Source: Acidocella sp. (GTDB lineage: Bacteria > Pseudomonadota > Alphaproteobacteria > Acetobacterales > Acetobacteraceae). From it: a DNA stretch of 12,826 nucleotides. Below the pieces are notes generated by a model, which worked only from the letters and a program-made list of their open reading frames with translations, was not told where the DNA came from and ran no database searches. Below, one piece after another: positions 6,102-12,826 of the stretch. Made by a program: the position numbers and the translations under genes. Positions within the stretch are counted from its first letter, which is position 1. Each line of letters starts with the position of its first letter. The stretch lies in assembly GCA_028687415.1 (NCBI GenBank), contig JAQUAC010000036.1, forward strand, positions 1 through 12,826. Direction: 5' to 3'.

Positions 6102-6839
6102 TCAGACCATCGCCATGCCGCCATTCACATGCAGCGTGGCCCCGGTGGTCCATCCGGCCTCGTCGGCGGCAAGGTACACCACTGCGGCGGCGATGTCCTT
6201 CGGCGCGCCCAGGCGGCCGAGCGGAATTTTGGTGGCGAGGTCGGCGCGCTGCGCCTCGGAGAGCGCATCGGTCATCGGGGTTTCGATGAAGCCGGGGGCG
6301 ACAAGGTTCACGGTGATCCCGCGCGAGGCGACTTCCTGCGCCAGTGCCTTGGTCAGGCCGATGAGCCCGGCCTTGGCGGCGGCGTAGTTGGCTTGGCCGG
6401 GGTTGCCGGTGGAGCCGACCACGGAGCCGATATTGATGATGCGCCCGGCCTTGCGGCGGAGCATGAATTTAAGCGCGGCGCGGATGAGGCGGAACGGGGC
6501 CGCCAGATCGACATTCAGAACCTTGTCCCAATCGGCGTCGGACATGCGCATGGCCAGGCCGTCCTTGGTCAGCCCGGCATTGTTCACCAGGATATCCACC
6601 TTGCCCATGGCGGCTTCGGCGTCCGTGATCAGGCGCAGGGCTTCCTCGGGCTGGCTGAGGTCGGCCGGGAGCACATGCACGCGCTCCTTCAGCTCGGCGG
6701 CCAGGGTTTCCAGCGCCTCGCGCCGCGTGCCGGAGAGGGCGACCACGGCGCCTTGCGCGTGCAAGGCCCGGGCGATCTCGGCGCCGATGCCGCCGGAAGC
6801 GCCGGTAACGAGCGCGGTTTTTCCAGTCAGGTCAAACAT
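6102..6839 (-). CDS. fabG: 3-oxoacyl-[acyl-carrier-protein] reductase
   Basis: NADPH-dependent ketoacyl-ACP reductase, the first reductive step of fatty acid elongation. It is a classical short-chain dehydrogenase of 245 residues. The cofactor motif TGASGGIG is at 12-19, NNAG at 86-89, and the catalytic tetrad is Asn109, Ser139, Tyr152 and Lys156 (GSVVGSTGNPGQANYAAAK). ETPMTDAL near residues 186-193 and the C-terminal GATLHVNGGMAMV are typical of FabG. The ATG at 6839 directly follows the fabD stop (TAAATG), so the two are translationally coupled. No strong ribosome site is visible at the end of fabD. The context between fabD and acpP makes the FabG assignment firm among the many SDR enzymes. 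Confidence 0.97.
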   Translation of the reverse strand: MFDLTGKTALVTGASGGIGAEIARALHAQGAVVALSGTRREALETLAAELKERVHVLPADLSQPEEALRLITDAEAAMGKVDILVNNAGLTKDGLAMRMSDADWDKVLNVDLAAPFRLIRAALKFMLRRKAGRIINIGSVVGSTGNPGQANYAAAKAGLIGLTKALAQEVASRGITVNLVAPGFIETPMTDALSEAQRADLATKIPLGRLGAPKDIAAAVVYLAADEAGWTTGATLHVNGGMAMV

Positions 6840-7796
6840 TTACAGAACTTTCAGCAGAGCTTCGATATCAGCCGGGGAGCCGACGGAAATGGCGGCGGCG
6901 TCCGGCGCGATGCGCTTGACCAGCCCGGCCAGCACCTTGCCGGTGCCAAGCTCAATGAAACTGTCCACGCCCAGGGCCACCATCTCCTGCACGCTTTCGC
7001 GCCAGCGCACGGTGGCGGTCACCTGCTGCACCAGCAGGTCGCGGATCTCGTTCGGGTCGGTCACTTTTTGTGCCGTCACGTTAGCCACCACGGGCACGAT
7101 GGGGGTGCGGGGCGGGGTGTTGGCGAAGGCCTCGGCCATGGCGTCCGCCGCCGGGGCCATCAGTGCGCAATGGAAAGGGGCGGAGACCGGCAGCAGCATG
7201 GCGCGCTTCACGCCCTTGGTCTTGGCGATCTCGATGGCACGCTCCACCGCGGCCTTGTGGCCGGAAATAACCACCTGACCGCCGCCATTATCGTTGGCGG
7301 CGGAGATGACCTCGCGCCCCGCCGGGCCCATCTCGGCCTCGGCGCAAATCTCGCGGGCCAGTTCCATCTCCACGCCCAGCAGGGCCGCCATGGCACCCTG
7401 GCCAGCGGGCACGGCGCGCTGCATGGCTTGGCCGCGCAGCTTCAGCAGCTGCGCGGTATCGGCAATGGAGAACGCCTCCGCCGCCGCCAGCGCGCTGTAT
7501 TCACCCAGGGAATGCCCGGCGACCAGCGCCACTTTCTCCTTCAAGGAGAACCCACCTTCTACTTGCAGCACCCGCAGTACCGCGAGGGACACCGCCATGA
7601 GCGCCGGCTGGGCGTTCTCGGTCAGGGTCAGCTCCTCGATTGGTCCTTCGAACATCAGTTTCGAGAGCTTCTGCTTCAAAACCTCGTCAACTTCCTCGAA
7701 CACGCGCCGCGCGGGGGCGAAGGCGGCGGCGAGGTCGCGGCCCATGCCGACGGCTTGGCTGCCTTGTCCCGGGAATATGAAGGCGTGAACCGCCAT
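6840..7796 (-). CDS. fabD: Malonyl CoA-acyl carrier protein transacylase
   Basis: Transfers malonyl from CoA to ACP, supplying the extender unit for FabF. At 318 residues it has normal length. Key elements are FPGQGSQ (8-14), the nucleophile Ser96 in GHSLGEYSAL, Arg121 in LKLRGQAMQ, and His209 in PVSAPFHC. The open frame extends back to 7826, but the ATG at 7796 gives the normal MAVHAFIFPGQGSQ start. It has a strong AAAGGAG site 9 nt upstream and lies just downstream of a promoter candidate. It begins the fabD-fabG-acpP-fabF-mltG run. The stop abuts the fabG ATG. Confidence 0.97.
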   Translation of the reverse strand: MAVHAFIFPGQGSQAVGMGRDLAAAFAPARRVFEEVDEVLKQKLSKLMFEGPIEELTLTENAQPALMAVSLAVLRVLQVEGGFSLKEKVALVAGHSLGEYSALAAAEAFSIADTAQLLKLRGQAMQRAVPAGQGAMAALLGVEMELAREICAEAEMGPAGREVISAANDNGGGQVVISGHKAAVERAIEIAKTKGVKRAMLLPVSAPFHCALMAPAADAMAEAFANTPPRTPIVPVVANVTAQKVTDPNEIRDLLVQQVTATVRWRESVQEMVALGVDSFIELGTGKVLAGLVKRIAPDAAAISVGSPADIEALLKVL

Positions 7797-7805
7797 GTCT
7801 TGGGT

Positions 7806-7812
7806 CTCCTTT
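7806..7812 (-). promoter_or_regulatory. Ribosome binding site of fabD (AAAGGAG)
   Basis: AAAGGAG lies 9 nt before ATG 7796 and decides this start over the upstream start of the same frame at 7826. Confidence 0.8.
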
Positions 7813-7823
7813 AGCTCACGGCG

Positions 7824-7851
7824 CACCTAGCATGCGCGGCCCGCTTGTCAA
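7824..7851 (-). promoter_or_regulatory. Candidate promoter of the fabD operon
   Basis: A consensus TTGACA (7846-7851) is followed after 16 nt by TAGGTG (7824-7829), which sits within GCTAGGTG. This fits the alphaproteobacterial TTGACag/GCTA pattern. It lies in the 66-nt gap after the DUF1489 stop and would give a leader of about 20 nt that includes the AAAGGAG site. It would make fabD-fabG independent of the ilv genes upstream. Confidence 0.5.
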
Positions 7852-7862
7852 AATTCTTGCCT

Positions 7863-8276
7863 CTAAAGCAGCCCCAGCGCGGCCAGCTCCCGGCGCATGG
7901 CTTCGGGCATGTTGGCGGTGTCCTGGGAGGTGTTGAGGTCCGCCGGGGCGTCTTCCGGCTTTAAATACCGCCAGCCCTGGAAGGCGCGCATCGCGCGGGC
8001 CTCCACGCGCACCAGCGCCGGGTCCAGCACCAGGGCGGCGCAGGGGGAGCCGTCGCTCTCGGTCTCGGGCAGGATATTAAGGATACGCTGGCGCACCAGC
8101 ACGGCGCCGCCGATCACCCAATAGATGGAGCCGCCATCGCAAAGCTCGGCGGCGCGCTTGGGGGTATTCCGGGTGGTGTGGCGCAATGGCGGGTTACGTG
8201 CCGCCATTGCCGTTTGCAGCGCCGCGAGGTGCGCGACATCACGCACCCCGACAGCGAGTTTGATCAGGTGGATCAG
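7863..8276 (-). CDS. DUF1489 family protein
   Basis: Conserved protein of unknown function, recognised as the DUF1489 family (mainly alphaproteobacteria, about 140 residues). Conserved blocks visible are TRNTPKRAAELCDGGSIYWV in the middle, RQRIL just after it, and a C-terminal region with AFQGWRYL. The first canonical start is GTG 8246 (127 residues), but the frame upstream reads IHLIKLAVG, matching the usual beginning of the family. No ATG, GTG or TTG is found further up. The only suitable codon is CTG 8276, overlapping the ilvC stop as CTGA and giving 137 residues. I use that start, as inference. A weak AAGG lies 7 nt upstream, inside ilvC. No catalytic motif, signal peptide or membrane helix is seen. 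Co-transcription with ilvC is likely. No function should be assumed. Confidence 0.8.
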   Translation of the reverse strand: MIHLIKLAVGVRDVAHLAALQTAMAARNPPLRHTTRNTPKRAAELCDGGSIYWVIGGAVLVRQRILNILPETESDGSPCAALVLDPALVRVEARAMRAFQGWRYLKPEDAPADLNTSQDTANMPEAMRRELAALGLL

Positions 8277-9292
8277 TTCTTGGCCTTGTCCACCAGGGCG
8301 TTCTTGCCGATCCAGGGCATCATGGCGCGCAGCTTGGCGCCCACTTCCTCGATGGGATGAGCGGCATTGCGGCGGCGGATGGCCTTGAAGCTGCTCTGGT
8401 GCACCTTGTTTTCCAGCATCCAGTCGCGGGTGAAGCGGCCGGTCTGGATGTCGGTTAGCACCTTCTTCATCTCGGCCTTGGTCTCGGCGGTGATGATGCG
8501 CGGGCCGGTGACATATTCACCATACTCGGCGGTGTTGCTGATGGAGTAGTTCATGTTGGCGATGCCGCCTTCGTAGATCAGGTCCACGATCAGCTTCACC
8601 TCATGCAGGCACTCGAAATAGGCCATCTCGGGGGCGTAGCCGCCCTCGACCAGTGTCTCGAAGCCGGCGCGGATCAGCTCGACCAGACCGCCGCACAGCA
8701 CGACCTGCTCGCCGAACAAATCGGTCTCGCACTCTTCCTGGAAGGTGGTCTCGATGATGCCGCCCTTGCCGCCGCCATTGGCCGAGGCATAGGAGAGGGC
8801 GATGTCCAGTGCGTTGCCGGTGACGTTCTGCGCCACGGCAACCAGGCTCGGCACGCCGCCGCCCTTCAGGTATTCGCCGCGCACCGTGTGACCGGGGCCC
8901 TTGGGGGCGACCATGAACACGTCGATATCCGCGCGCGGCTCGATGAGGTTGAAGTGCACGTTCAGGCCGTGCGCGAAGGCCAGCGCCGCGCCGGGGCGCA
9001 TGTTGGCGGCCAGATGGTCGCGGTACAGGTCGGACTGGCCTTCATCCGGGGTCAGGATCATCACCACGTCGGCCCAGGCGGCGGCTTCGGACGGGGTCAT
9101 GACCTTCAGGCCAGCGCCCTCGGCCTTGGCGATGGCGGTGGAACCGGGGCGCAGGCCGATGGCCAGCTCCTTCACGCCGCTATCCTTCAGGTTCAGCGCA
9201 TGCGCGTGACCCTGGCTGCCATAGCCGATGATGGCGACCTTCTTGCTCTTGATGAGATTAACGTCGGCATCCCGATCGTAGTAAACGCGCAT
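8273..9292 (-). CDS. ilvC: Ketol-acid reductoisomerase (NADP+), class I
   Basis: Second shared enzyme of valine, leucine and isoleucine synthesis. It isomerises and reduces 2-acetolactate or 2-aceto-2-hydroxybutyrate using Mg2+ and NADPH. At 339 residues it is a short, class I enzyme. The Rossmann motif GYGSQGHAHALNL is at 23-35, and Arg48/Ser51 in RPGS suit NADPH. His108 is the usual active-site histidine. Metal ligands are Asp191 and Glu195 (ETDLFGEQ), with Glu227 and Glu231 (FECLHE), and the substrate-side motif is YSISNTAEYG (249-258). The ATG at 9292 has AGGGA about 9 nt upstream. It lies 124 nt after ilvH, with a structured terminator-like element in the gap. Its TGA overlaps the proposed start of the DUF1489 gene. 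Confidence 0.98.
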   Translation of the reverse strand: MRVYYDRDADVNLIKSKKVAIIGYGSQGHAHALNLKDSGVKELAIGLRPGSTAIAKAEGAGLKVMTPSEAAAWADVVMILTPDEGQSDLYRDHLAANMRPGAALAFAHGLNVHFNLIEPRADIDVFMVAPKGPGHTVRGEYLKGGGVPSLVAVAQNVTGNALDIALSYASANGGGKGGIIETTFQEECETDLFGEQVVLCGGLVELIRAGFETLVEGGYAPEMAYFECLHEVKLIVDLIYEGGIANMNYSISNTAEYGEYVTGPRIITAETKAEMKKVLTDIQTGRFTRDWMLENKVHQSSFKAIRRRNAAHPIEEVGAKLRAMMPWIGKNALVDKAKN

Positions 9293-9318
9293 GTGACTGT
9301 GTCCCTAGCTTTTGTTTG

Positions 9319-9391
9319 AAAAATACTGGCGCGTCCCCTATTACGTTTTCATGCGGCTGTCACCTTGACGCCGCATGGGGGAACGCGCCGG
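9319..9391 (-). terminator. Nested stem-loop with U-tract ahead of ilvC (terminator or attenuator candidate)
   Basis: The inner hairpin at 9350-9377 has arms CATGCGGC/GCCGCATG plus GTCA/TGAC, one bulged base and a 3-nt loop. The outer stem pairs GGCGCGTCCCC (9328-9338) with GGGGAACGCGCC (9378-9389), with one bulged A. In the ilvH-to-ilvC direction the outer stem is followed 4 nt later by TTTTT (9319-9323), as in an intrinsic terminator. The ilvC ribosome site comes only about 13 nt after that. It could end the ilvBH transcript partially, act as an attenuator, or protect an mRNA 3' end. Confidence 0.55.
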
Positions 9392-9416
9392 AAATGTCCG
9401 CGAATGGCGGGGTGGA

Positions 9417-9926
9417 TTACCCGATGGTTTTGACACCCCGGGCGATGGCGGCCACGCCGGTGCGGGAAACCTCGGCCAGCCCCAGCGGGCGCATCAGGTC
9501 CAGGAAAGCGTCCAGCTTGTCGGTGGCGCCGGTCAGCTCGAAGGTGAAGCTCTCGGTCGTGGCATCGATGACCCGCGCGCGGAAGGCGTCGGCCAGGCGC
9601 AGGGCCTCGGCGCGTTTTTCGCCGGTGCCGAGGACCTTGATCAGCGCCAATTCGCGGGCCAGATGCGGGCCCTCGGTCAGGTCCAGCACTTTGTATATCG
9701 GCACCAGACGGTCCAGCTGCGCCTTGATCTGCTCGATGACCATCTCGGTCCCGCGCGTGACGATGGTGATGCGGCTCTTGCTGCCGTCGCGCTCCACGGG
9801 GGCCACGGTCAGGCTGTCGATGTTATAGCCGCGGCCGGAGAACAGCCCGATGACACGGGCCAGCACGCCGGATTCGTTCTCGACCAGTACAGAGATAGTG
9901 GCGCTTTGCATATCGTTATTGGCCAT
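9417..9926 (-). CDS. ilvH: Acetolactate synthase small (regulatory) subunit
   Basis: Regulatory subunit of acetohydroxyacid synthase. It activates the large subunit and usually confers valine feedback inhibition. At 169 residues it has normal length. The N-terminal ACT domain begins at ISVLVENESGVLARVIGLFS (about residues 11-30) and includes GRGYNIDSLTVAP, with Asn35 in the valine-binding loop region. The C-terminal ALS_ss domain contains ELALIKV and ends with SRTGVAAIARG. The ATG at 9926 shares a base with the ilvB stop (TGATG), so translation is coupled and the subunits are probably made in balance. The symbol ilvN is equally used for this subunit. Valine sensitivity is known for the family and not demonstrable here. 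Confidence 0.96.
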   Translation of the reverse strand: MANNDMQSATISVLVENESGVLARVIGLFSGRGYNIDSLTVAPVERDGSKSRITIVTRGTEMVIEQIKAQLDRLVPIYKVLDLTEGPHLARELALIKVLGTGEKRAEALRLADAFRARVIDATTESFTFELTGATDKLDAFLDLMRPLGLAEVSRTGVAAIARGVKTIG

Positions 9927-11728
9927 CAGACGAGCGCCATTCCGGCATCGGTCACGCCCGGTTGCCCGCCGCTGTTCTTATGCGCCGGCCCCAGCAGCAT
10001 CTGGTTATGCGCCGCACCCGAGGGGATCATCGGGTACACGTTCTCAGTCTCGTCCACGCAAATATCCGCAATCACCGGCTTGTCCACCGCAATCATCTCC
10101 GCAATCACCCGGTCCAGATCCTCGACCTTTTCCGCGCGCAGACCGACCGCGTGGAAACTCTCCGCCAGCTTCACGAAGTCCGGCAGCGCCTCGGAATAGG
10201 AGCTGGAATAGCGGCTGCCGTGCAGCAGCTCCTGCCATTGGCGGACCATGCCCATGTAGTGGTTGTTCAGGATGAAGATTTTCACCGGCAGGCGGAACTG
10301 CGCCAGCGTGCCCATCTCCTGGATGTTCATCAGCGTGCTGGCTTCGCCGGCGATATCGATGACCAGCGCGTCCGGATGCGCCACCTGCACGCCCATGGCG
10401 GCGGGCAGGCCATAGCCCATGGTGCCCAGGCCGCCGGAGGTCATCCAATGGTTCGGCTTGTCAAACTTGAAGTACTGGGCGGCCCACATCTGGTGCTGGC
10501 CGACCTCGGTGGTGACAAAAGTCTCGCGCCCGCGCGTGGCCTTGTAGAGCTGCTCAATGGCGTATTGCGGCTTGATGATACTGCCGGGAGCGCGGTTCTG
10601 GGTGTAGCGCAGCGAGTTTTTGCTCCGCCACACGTCGATTTGCCCCCACCATTGCGCCATGGCGTCTTTGTCCTGCTGGTGGGGGTCCTTCTTCCACGCG
10701 GCGATCAGCGCCTTCAGCGTGGCCAGGGCGTCGCCCACGATGGCGACATCCACGACCACTGACTTGTTGATGTTCGCGGGGTCGATATCGGCGTGGATTT
10801 TCTTGCTGCCCGGGGAGAAAGCATTCAGCCGCCCGGTCACGCGGTCGTCGAACCGCGCGCCGAGATTCAGCATCACGTCGCAATCATGCATGGCCAGATT
10901 GGCCTCGTAAGTGCCGTGCATGCCCAGCATGCCGAGGAATTGCGGGTCGTTGGCCGGGTAGGCGCCCAGGCCCATCAGTGTGTTGGTGCAGGGGAAGCCG
11001 GTGAGGCGCACGAACTCCGTGAGCAGTCTGGAGGCTTCCGGCCCGGCATTGATGATGCCGCCGCCGGCATACACAACCGGGCGCTGGCTGCGCTTGAGCA
11101 GGTGCACAGCCTCGGCGATCTTGTTCGGGTCCGGCTCGGTGCGCGGGCGGTAGCTGCGGTGCGGCAGGGTGCTCGGCTCGCGGTACGGCGCCGGGGCGAT
11201 GAGGATGTCCTTCGGCAAATCGATCAGCACCGGGCCGGGGCGGCCATGCTTGGCGACATAGAACGCCTCATGCACCACGCGGGCGAGGTCCTCGGAGCGT
11301 TTGACCAGATAGTTATGCTTGGTCGCCTGGCGGGTGATGCCGGTGGTGTCGGCCTCCTGGAAGGCGTCATTGCCGATGAGGTGCGTGGGCACCTGGCCGG
11401 TGAGGCAGACGATGGGAATGGAGTCCATCAGCGCGTCCACCAGCCCGGTGACGGCGTTGGTGGCGCCGGGGCCGGAGGTGACGAGCACGCAGCCGACCTT
11501 GCCGGTGGAGCGGGCGTAACCCTCCGCCGCATGCACGGCGGCCTGCTCGTGCCGCACCAGGATGTGGCGGATCGCGGTCTGCTGGAACAGCGCGTCGTAA
11601 ATCGGCAGCACGGCGCCGCCGGGATAGCCGAAAATCACGTCCACGCCCTGCGCCGTGAGAGCCCTGAGCAGGGCCTCCGCGCCTGAGTTCATCAGTTCGG
11701 TCGTTGCAATCGTGCCGTCCATCGTCAT
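9926..11728 (-). CDS. ilvB: Acetolactate synthase large (catalytic) subunit
   Basis: TPP- and FAD-dependent acetohydroxyacid synthase large subunit, which joins pyruvate to pyruvate or 2-oxobutyrate in the first step of branched-chain amino acid synthesis. From ATG 11728 it has 600 residues. The N-terminal TPP domain carries FGYPGGAVLPIYDAL (33-47) and catalytic Glu61 in HEQAAVHAAEGYARSTGK. The central FAD-type domain includes LNLGARFDDRVTGR (about 287-300). The C-terminal TPP domain carries GEAS at 461-464 and NN at 488-489. The usual GDGS motif has Glu for Asp, which I recall as common in alphaproteobacterial enzymes. A TTG at 11788 overlaps the miaA stop (TTGA) and would add 20 poorly conserved residues. 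I prefer ATG 11728, though ATG 11722 is also possible. It could also be named ilvI. Confidence 0.96.
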   Translation of the reverse strand: MTMDGTIATTELMNSGAEALLRALTAQGVDVIFGYPGGAVLPIYDALFQQTAIRHILVRHEQAAVHAAEGYARSTGKVGCVLVTSGPGATNAVTGLVDALMDSIPIVCLTGQVPTHLIGNDAFQEADTTGITRQATKHNYLVKRSEDLARVVHEAFYVAKHGRPGPVLIDLPKDILIAPAPYREPSTLPHRSYRPRTEPDPNKIAEAVHLLKRSQRPVVYAGGGIINAGPEASRLLTEFVRLTGFPCTNTLMGLGAYPANDPQFLGMLGMHGTYEANLAMHDCDVMLNLGARFDDRVTGRLNAFSPGSKKIHADIDPANINKSVVVDVAIVGDALATLKALIAAWKKDPHQQDKDAMAQWWGQIDVWRSKNSLRYTQNRAPGSIIKPQYAIEQLYKATRGRETFVTTEVGQHQMWAAQYFKFDKPNHWMTSGGLGTMGYGLPAAMGVQVAHPDALVIDIAGEASTLMNIQEMGTLAQFRLPVKIFILNNHYMGMVRQWQELLHGSRYSSSYSEALPDFVKLAESFHAVGLRAEKVEDLDRVIAEMIAVDKPVIADICVDETENVYPMIPSGAAHNQMLLGPAHKNSGGQPGVTDAGMALV

Positions 11729-11784
11729 TCTGCCATTCCGCGGGGGGTTGATCTGGAACCGGTTACTAGCTGACGCGGCCGAGG

Positions 11785-12753
11785 TCAACTGGGGGCGTTC
11801 ACAAAATTAATCAAATCAGCCGTAAAACTTTCCGAAAGTTGCGTGAAACCGTCTATTCGCGACTGAATTATTTGCATGTCAGGGCTGCTGGCCAATCTCT
11901 GGTGCCGAAACCACGTCATTTGGCGCTTGGTGTACTGGTGTGTGGCGAGCACGGCGCGAGCCTGGGCGTCTTTCAGGGAGATGGTCCCGTTTATATAGGC
12001 GCCGAGTTCCGGCACGCCATGGGCGCGCATCAGTGGCAGGCTGGCATCCAGCCCCAGAGCCAGGAAGGCCCGCACTTCCTCGACCGCGCCCTGGTCCAGC
12101 ATGGCGGCGAAGCGCGTGGCGATGGCTTCGCGCAGCAGGTCGCGCGGCGGGTCGAGCAGGACCATCTTTACCCGCCAGCCGGTGAGTTTGTCCGTGGGCT
12201 GCGCTTGCCACCAGGCCAGGCCCCGGCCCGTGCCCAGCAGCACTTCATAGGCGCGGGCGATGCGCTGGCTGTCTCCTGGCTTGAGTTTTGCCGCGGTCTC
12301 CGGGTCCAGCTTCGCATGCAGCGCCTCTGGGCCAAGTTGGGCGAGCAAGCGCCGCGCCTCGGCACGGGCGGCCTCGCCGGGGTCGGGGATGTCGGCGATG
12401 CCGTTGATCAGGGAGGAGAAATACATGCCGGTGCCGCCGCATAGAATGGGGAATTCGGCATGCTCCAGCGCCCCCAGTGCCGCCTGCCGCCACCAGGCGG
12501 CGTTGGCGGGTTCGGCGGCTGCGCGCACGCCATATAAAAGATGCGGGGCGGCGGCCTCATCCTCCGGGCTGGGCCTGGCGGTGACGATGCGCAGCTCGCG
12601 GTAGCACTGCATGGCGTCCGCGTTGATGATGGTGCCGCCCAGGCGGCGGGCCAGGGCCAAGGCGAGCGCGGATTTCCCGCTCGCCGTCGGCCCCGCAATA
12701 ATGAGCGAATTGCGTTGCTCCGAACCGTTCTCTGTCTTACCAGTCGCGACCAT
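11785..12753 (-). CDS. miaA: tRNA dimethylallyltransferase
   Basis: Transfers a dimethylallyl group from DMAPP to N6 of A37 in tRNAs reading UNN codons (i6A37), which improves codon-anticodon pairing. At 322 residues it has normal length. The P-loop GPTASGKS is at 21-28, NADAMQCYRELRIVTARP at 44-61 contains the conserved catalytic Asp46, and CGGTGMYFSSLINGI corresponds to the family GGTGLY block. KRQMTWFRHQ near the C-terminus is the characteristic conserved KRQxTWFR motif. The second-position serine of the usual DSxQ motif is Ala here. The ATG at 12753 gives about 14 residues before the first strand, a reasonable start. Its TGA overlaps a possible TTG start of ilvB, and ilvB begins within 60 nt at most, so the two are probably co-transcribed. 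Confidence 0.96.
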   Translation of the reverse strand: MVATGKTENGSEQRNSLIIAGPTASGKSALALALARRLGGTIINADAMQCYRELRIVTARPSPEDEAAAPHLLYGVRAAAEPANAAWWRQAALGALEHAEFPILCGGTGMYFSSLINGIADIPDPGEAARAEARRLLAQLGPEALHAKLDPETAAKLKPGDSQRIARAYEVLLGTGRGLAWWQAQPTDKLTGWRVKMVLLDPPRDLLREAIATRFAAMLDQGAVEEVRAFLALGLDASLPLMRAHGVPELGAYINGTISLKDAQARAVLATHQYTKRQMTWFRHQRLASSPDMQIIQSRIDGFTQLSESFTADLINFVNAPS

Positions 12754-12780
12754 GTCTTATATCGTCATTTTGGTTGCCAA

Positions 12781-12792
12781 CCGGCAAGCCGG
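12781..12792. repeat. Short palindrome upstream of miaA
   Basis: CCGGC-aa-GCCGG is a perfect 5-bp dyad, 28 nt upstream of the miaA ATG, in the 73-nt stretch at the right edge of the window. No convincing promoter or ribosome site is seen for miaA in that stretch. The TATAAG near 12757-12762 is too close to the ATG unless the mRNA is nearly leaderless. Confidence 0.35.
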
Positions 12793-12826
12793 CCCCCTTA
12801 CACAATCCGACACCAAGCGCGCGGAG

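Noticed and set aside
6129..7814. 561-codon open frame on the plus strand opposite fabG and fabD, and similar long antisense frames (for example 3737-4828, 4633-5547, 10793-11686)
   Set aside because: The predicted proteins are His-, Gly- and Arg-rich with no recognisable domain, and they lie opposite clearly identified enzymes. They are the usual result of high-GC third positions.
9341..9376. An 11-codon open frame (MRRQGDSRMKT) inside the ilvC leader structure, considered as an attenuator leader peptide
   Set aside because: It contains no Ile, Leu or Val codons and has no ribosome site, so it does not fit a classical branched-chain amino acid attenuator.
10333..10350. GEAS instead of GDGS in the IlvB TPP motif, considered as an inactivating change
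   Set aside because: Glu can bind the metal, the rest of the motif is intact, and I recall GEAS as frequent in alphaproteobacterial acetolactate synthases. It looks like a lineage variant.
1..12826. Mobile elements, CRISPR arrays, tRNA or rRNA genes, defence or secretion systems
   Set aside because: I saw no transposase or integrase, no repeat-spacer pattern, no tRNA-like or rRNA sequence, and no unknown multigene cluster. All but one of the protein genes belong to well-described families.

Overview
The window is high-GC chromosomal DNA (GC- and GCC-rich codons, long antisense open frames) that reads as ordinary core genome from an alphaproteobacterium. The best guess is an acidophilic or acetic-acid-type member of Rhodospirillales/Acetobacteraceae. 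Supporting signs are a cysteine-less L31 of alphaproteobacterial type, a DUF1489 protein (a family largely confined to alphaproteobacteria), GEAS in place of GDGS in the acetolactate synthase TPP motif, and TTGACA/GCTA-type promoter candidates. The genus is not determinable from what can be read here.

Layout. Positions 2-961 (+) hold the 3' part of a polyprenyl-phosphate glycosyl-1-phosphate transferase of the MraY/WecA family. It converges on an lrgAB pair on the minus strand (969-2049). Divergent from lrgA is an HSL-type alpha/beta hydrolase (2144-3043, +), followed by rpmE (3104-3331, +), which ends at a strong intrinsic terminator (3360-3393). From there to the right edge every gene is on the minus strand. 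Read in the direction of transcription (right to left) these are miaA, ilvB, ilvH, ilvC, a DUF1489 gene, fabD, fabG, acpP, fabF and mltG.

How the genes work together. ilvB/ilvH (acetolactate synthase) and ilvC (ketol-acid reductoisomerase) carry out the first two shared steps of branched-chain amino acid synthesis. fabD, fabG, acpP and fabF supply malonyl transfer, ketoacyl reduction, the carrier protein and the condensing enzyme of type II fatty acid synthesis. mltG follows fabF, as in the enterobacterial fab cluster but without pabC between them. miaA modifies tRNA. Junctions are tight: miaA/ilvB overlap or nearly so, ilvB/ilvH overlap as TGATG, fabD/fabG abut as TAAATG, and lrgA/lrgB overlap by 8 nt.

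The main unusual points are small-scale. (1) mltG and the DUF1489 gene both lack any canonical start codon that would include their expected N-termini. In each, the only suitable codon is a CTG overlapping the upstream stop as CTGA. (2) The ilvH-ilvC gap holds a nested stem-loop followed by a U-tract, resembling a terminator or attenuator ahead of ilvC. (3) The acpP promoter candidate is framed by a perfect 8-bp dyad. I found no mobile element, CRISPR array, RNA gene or recognisable undescribed multigene system.
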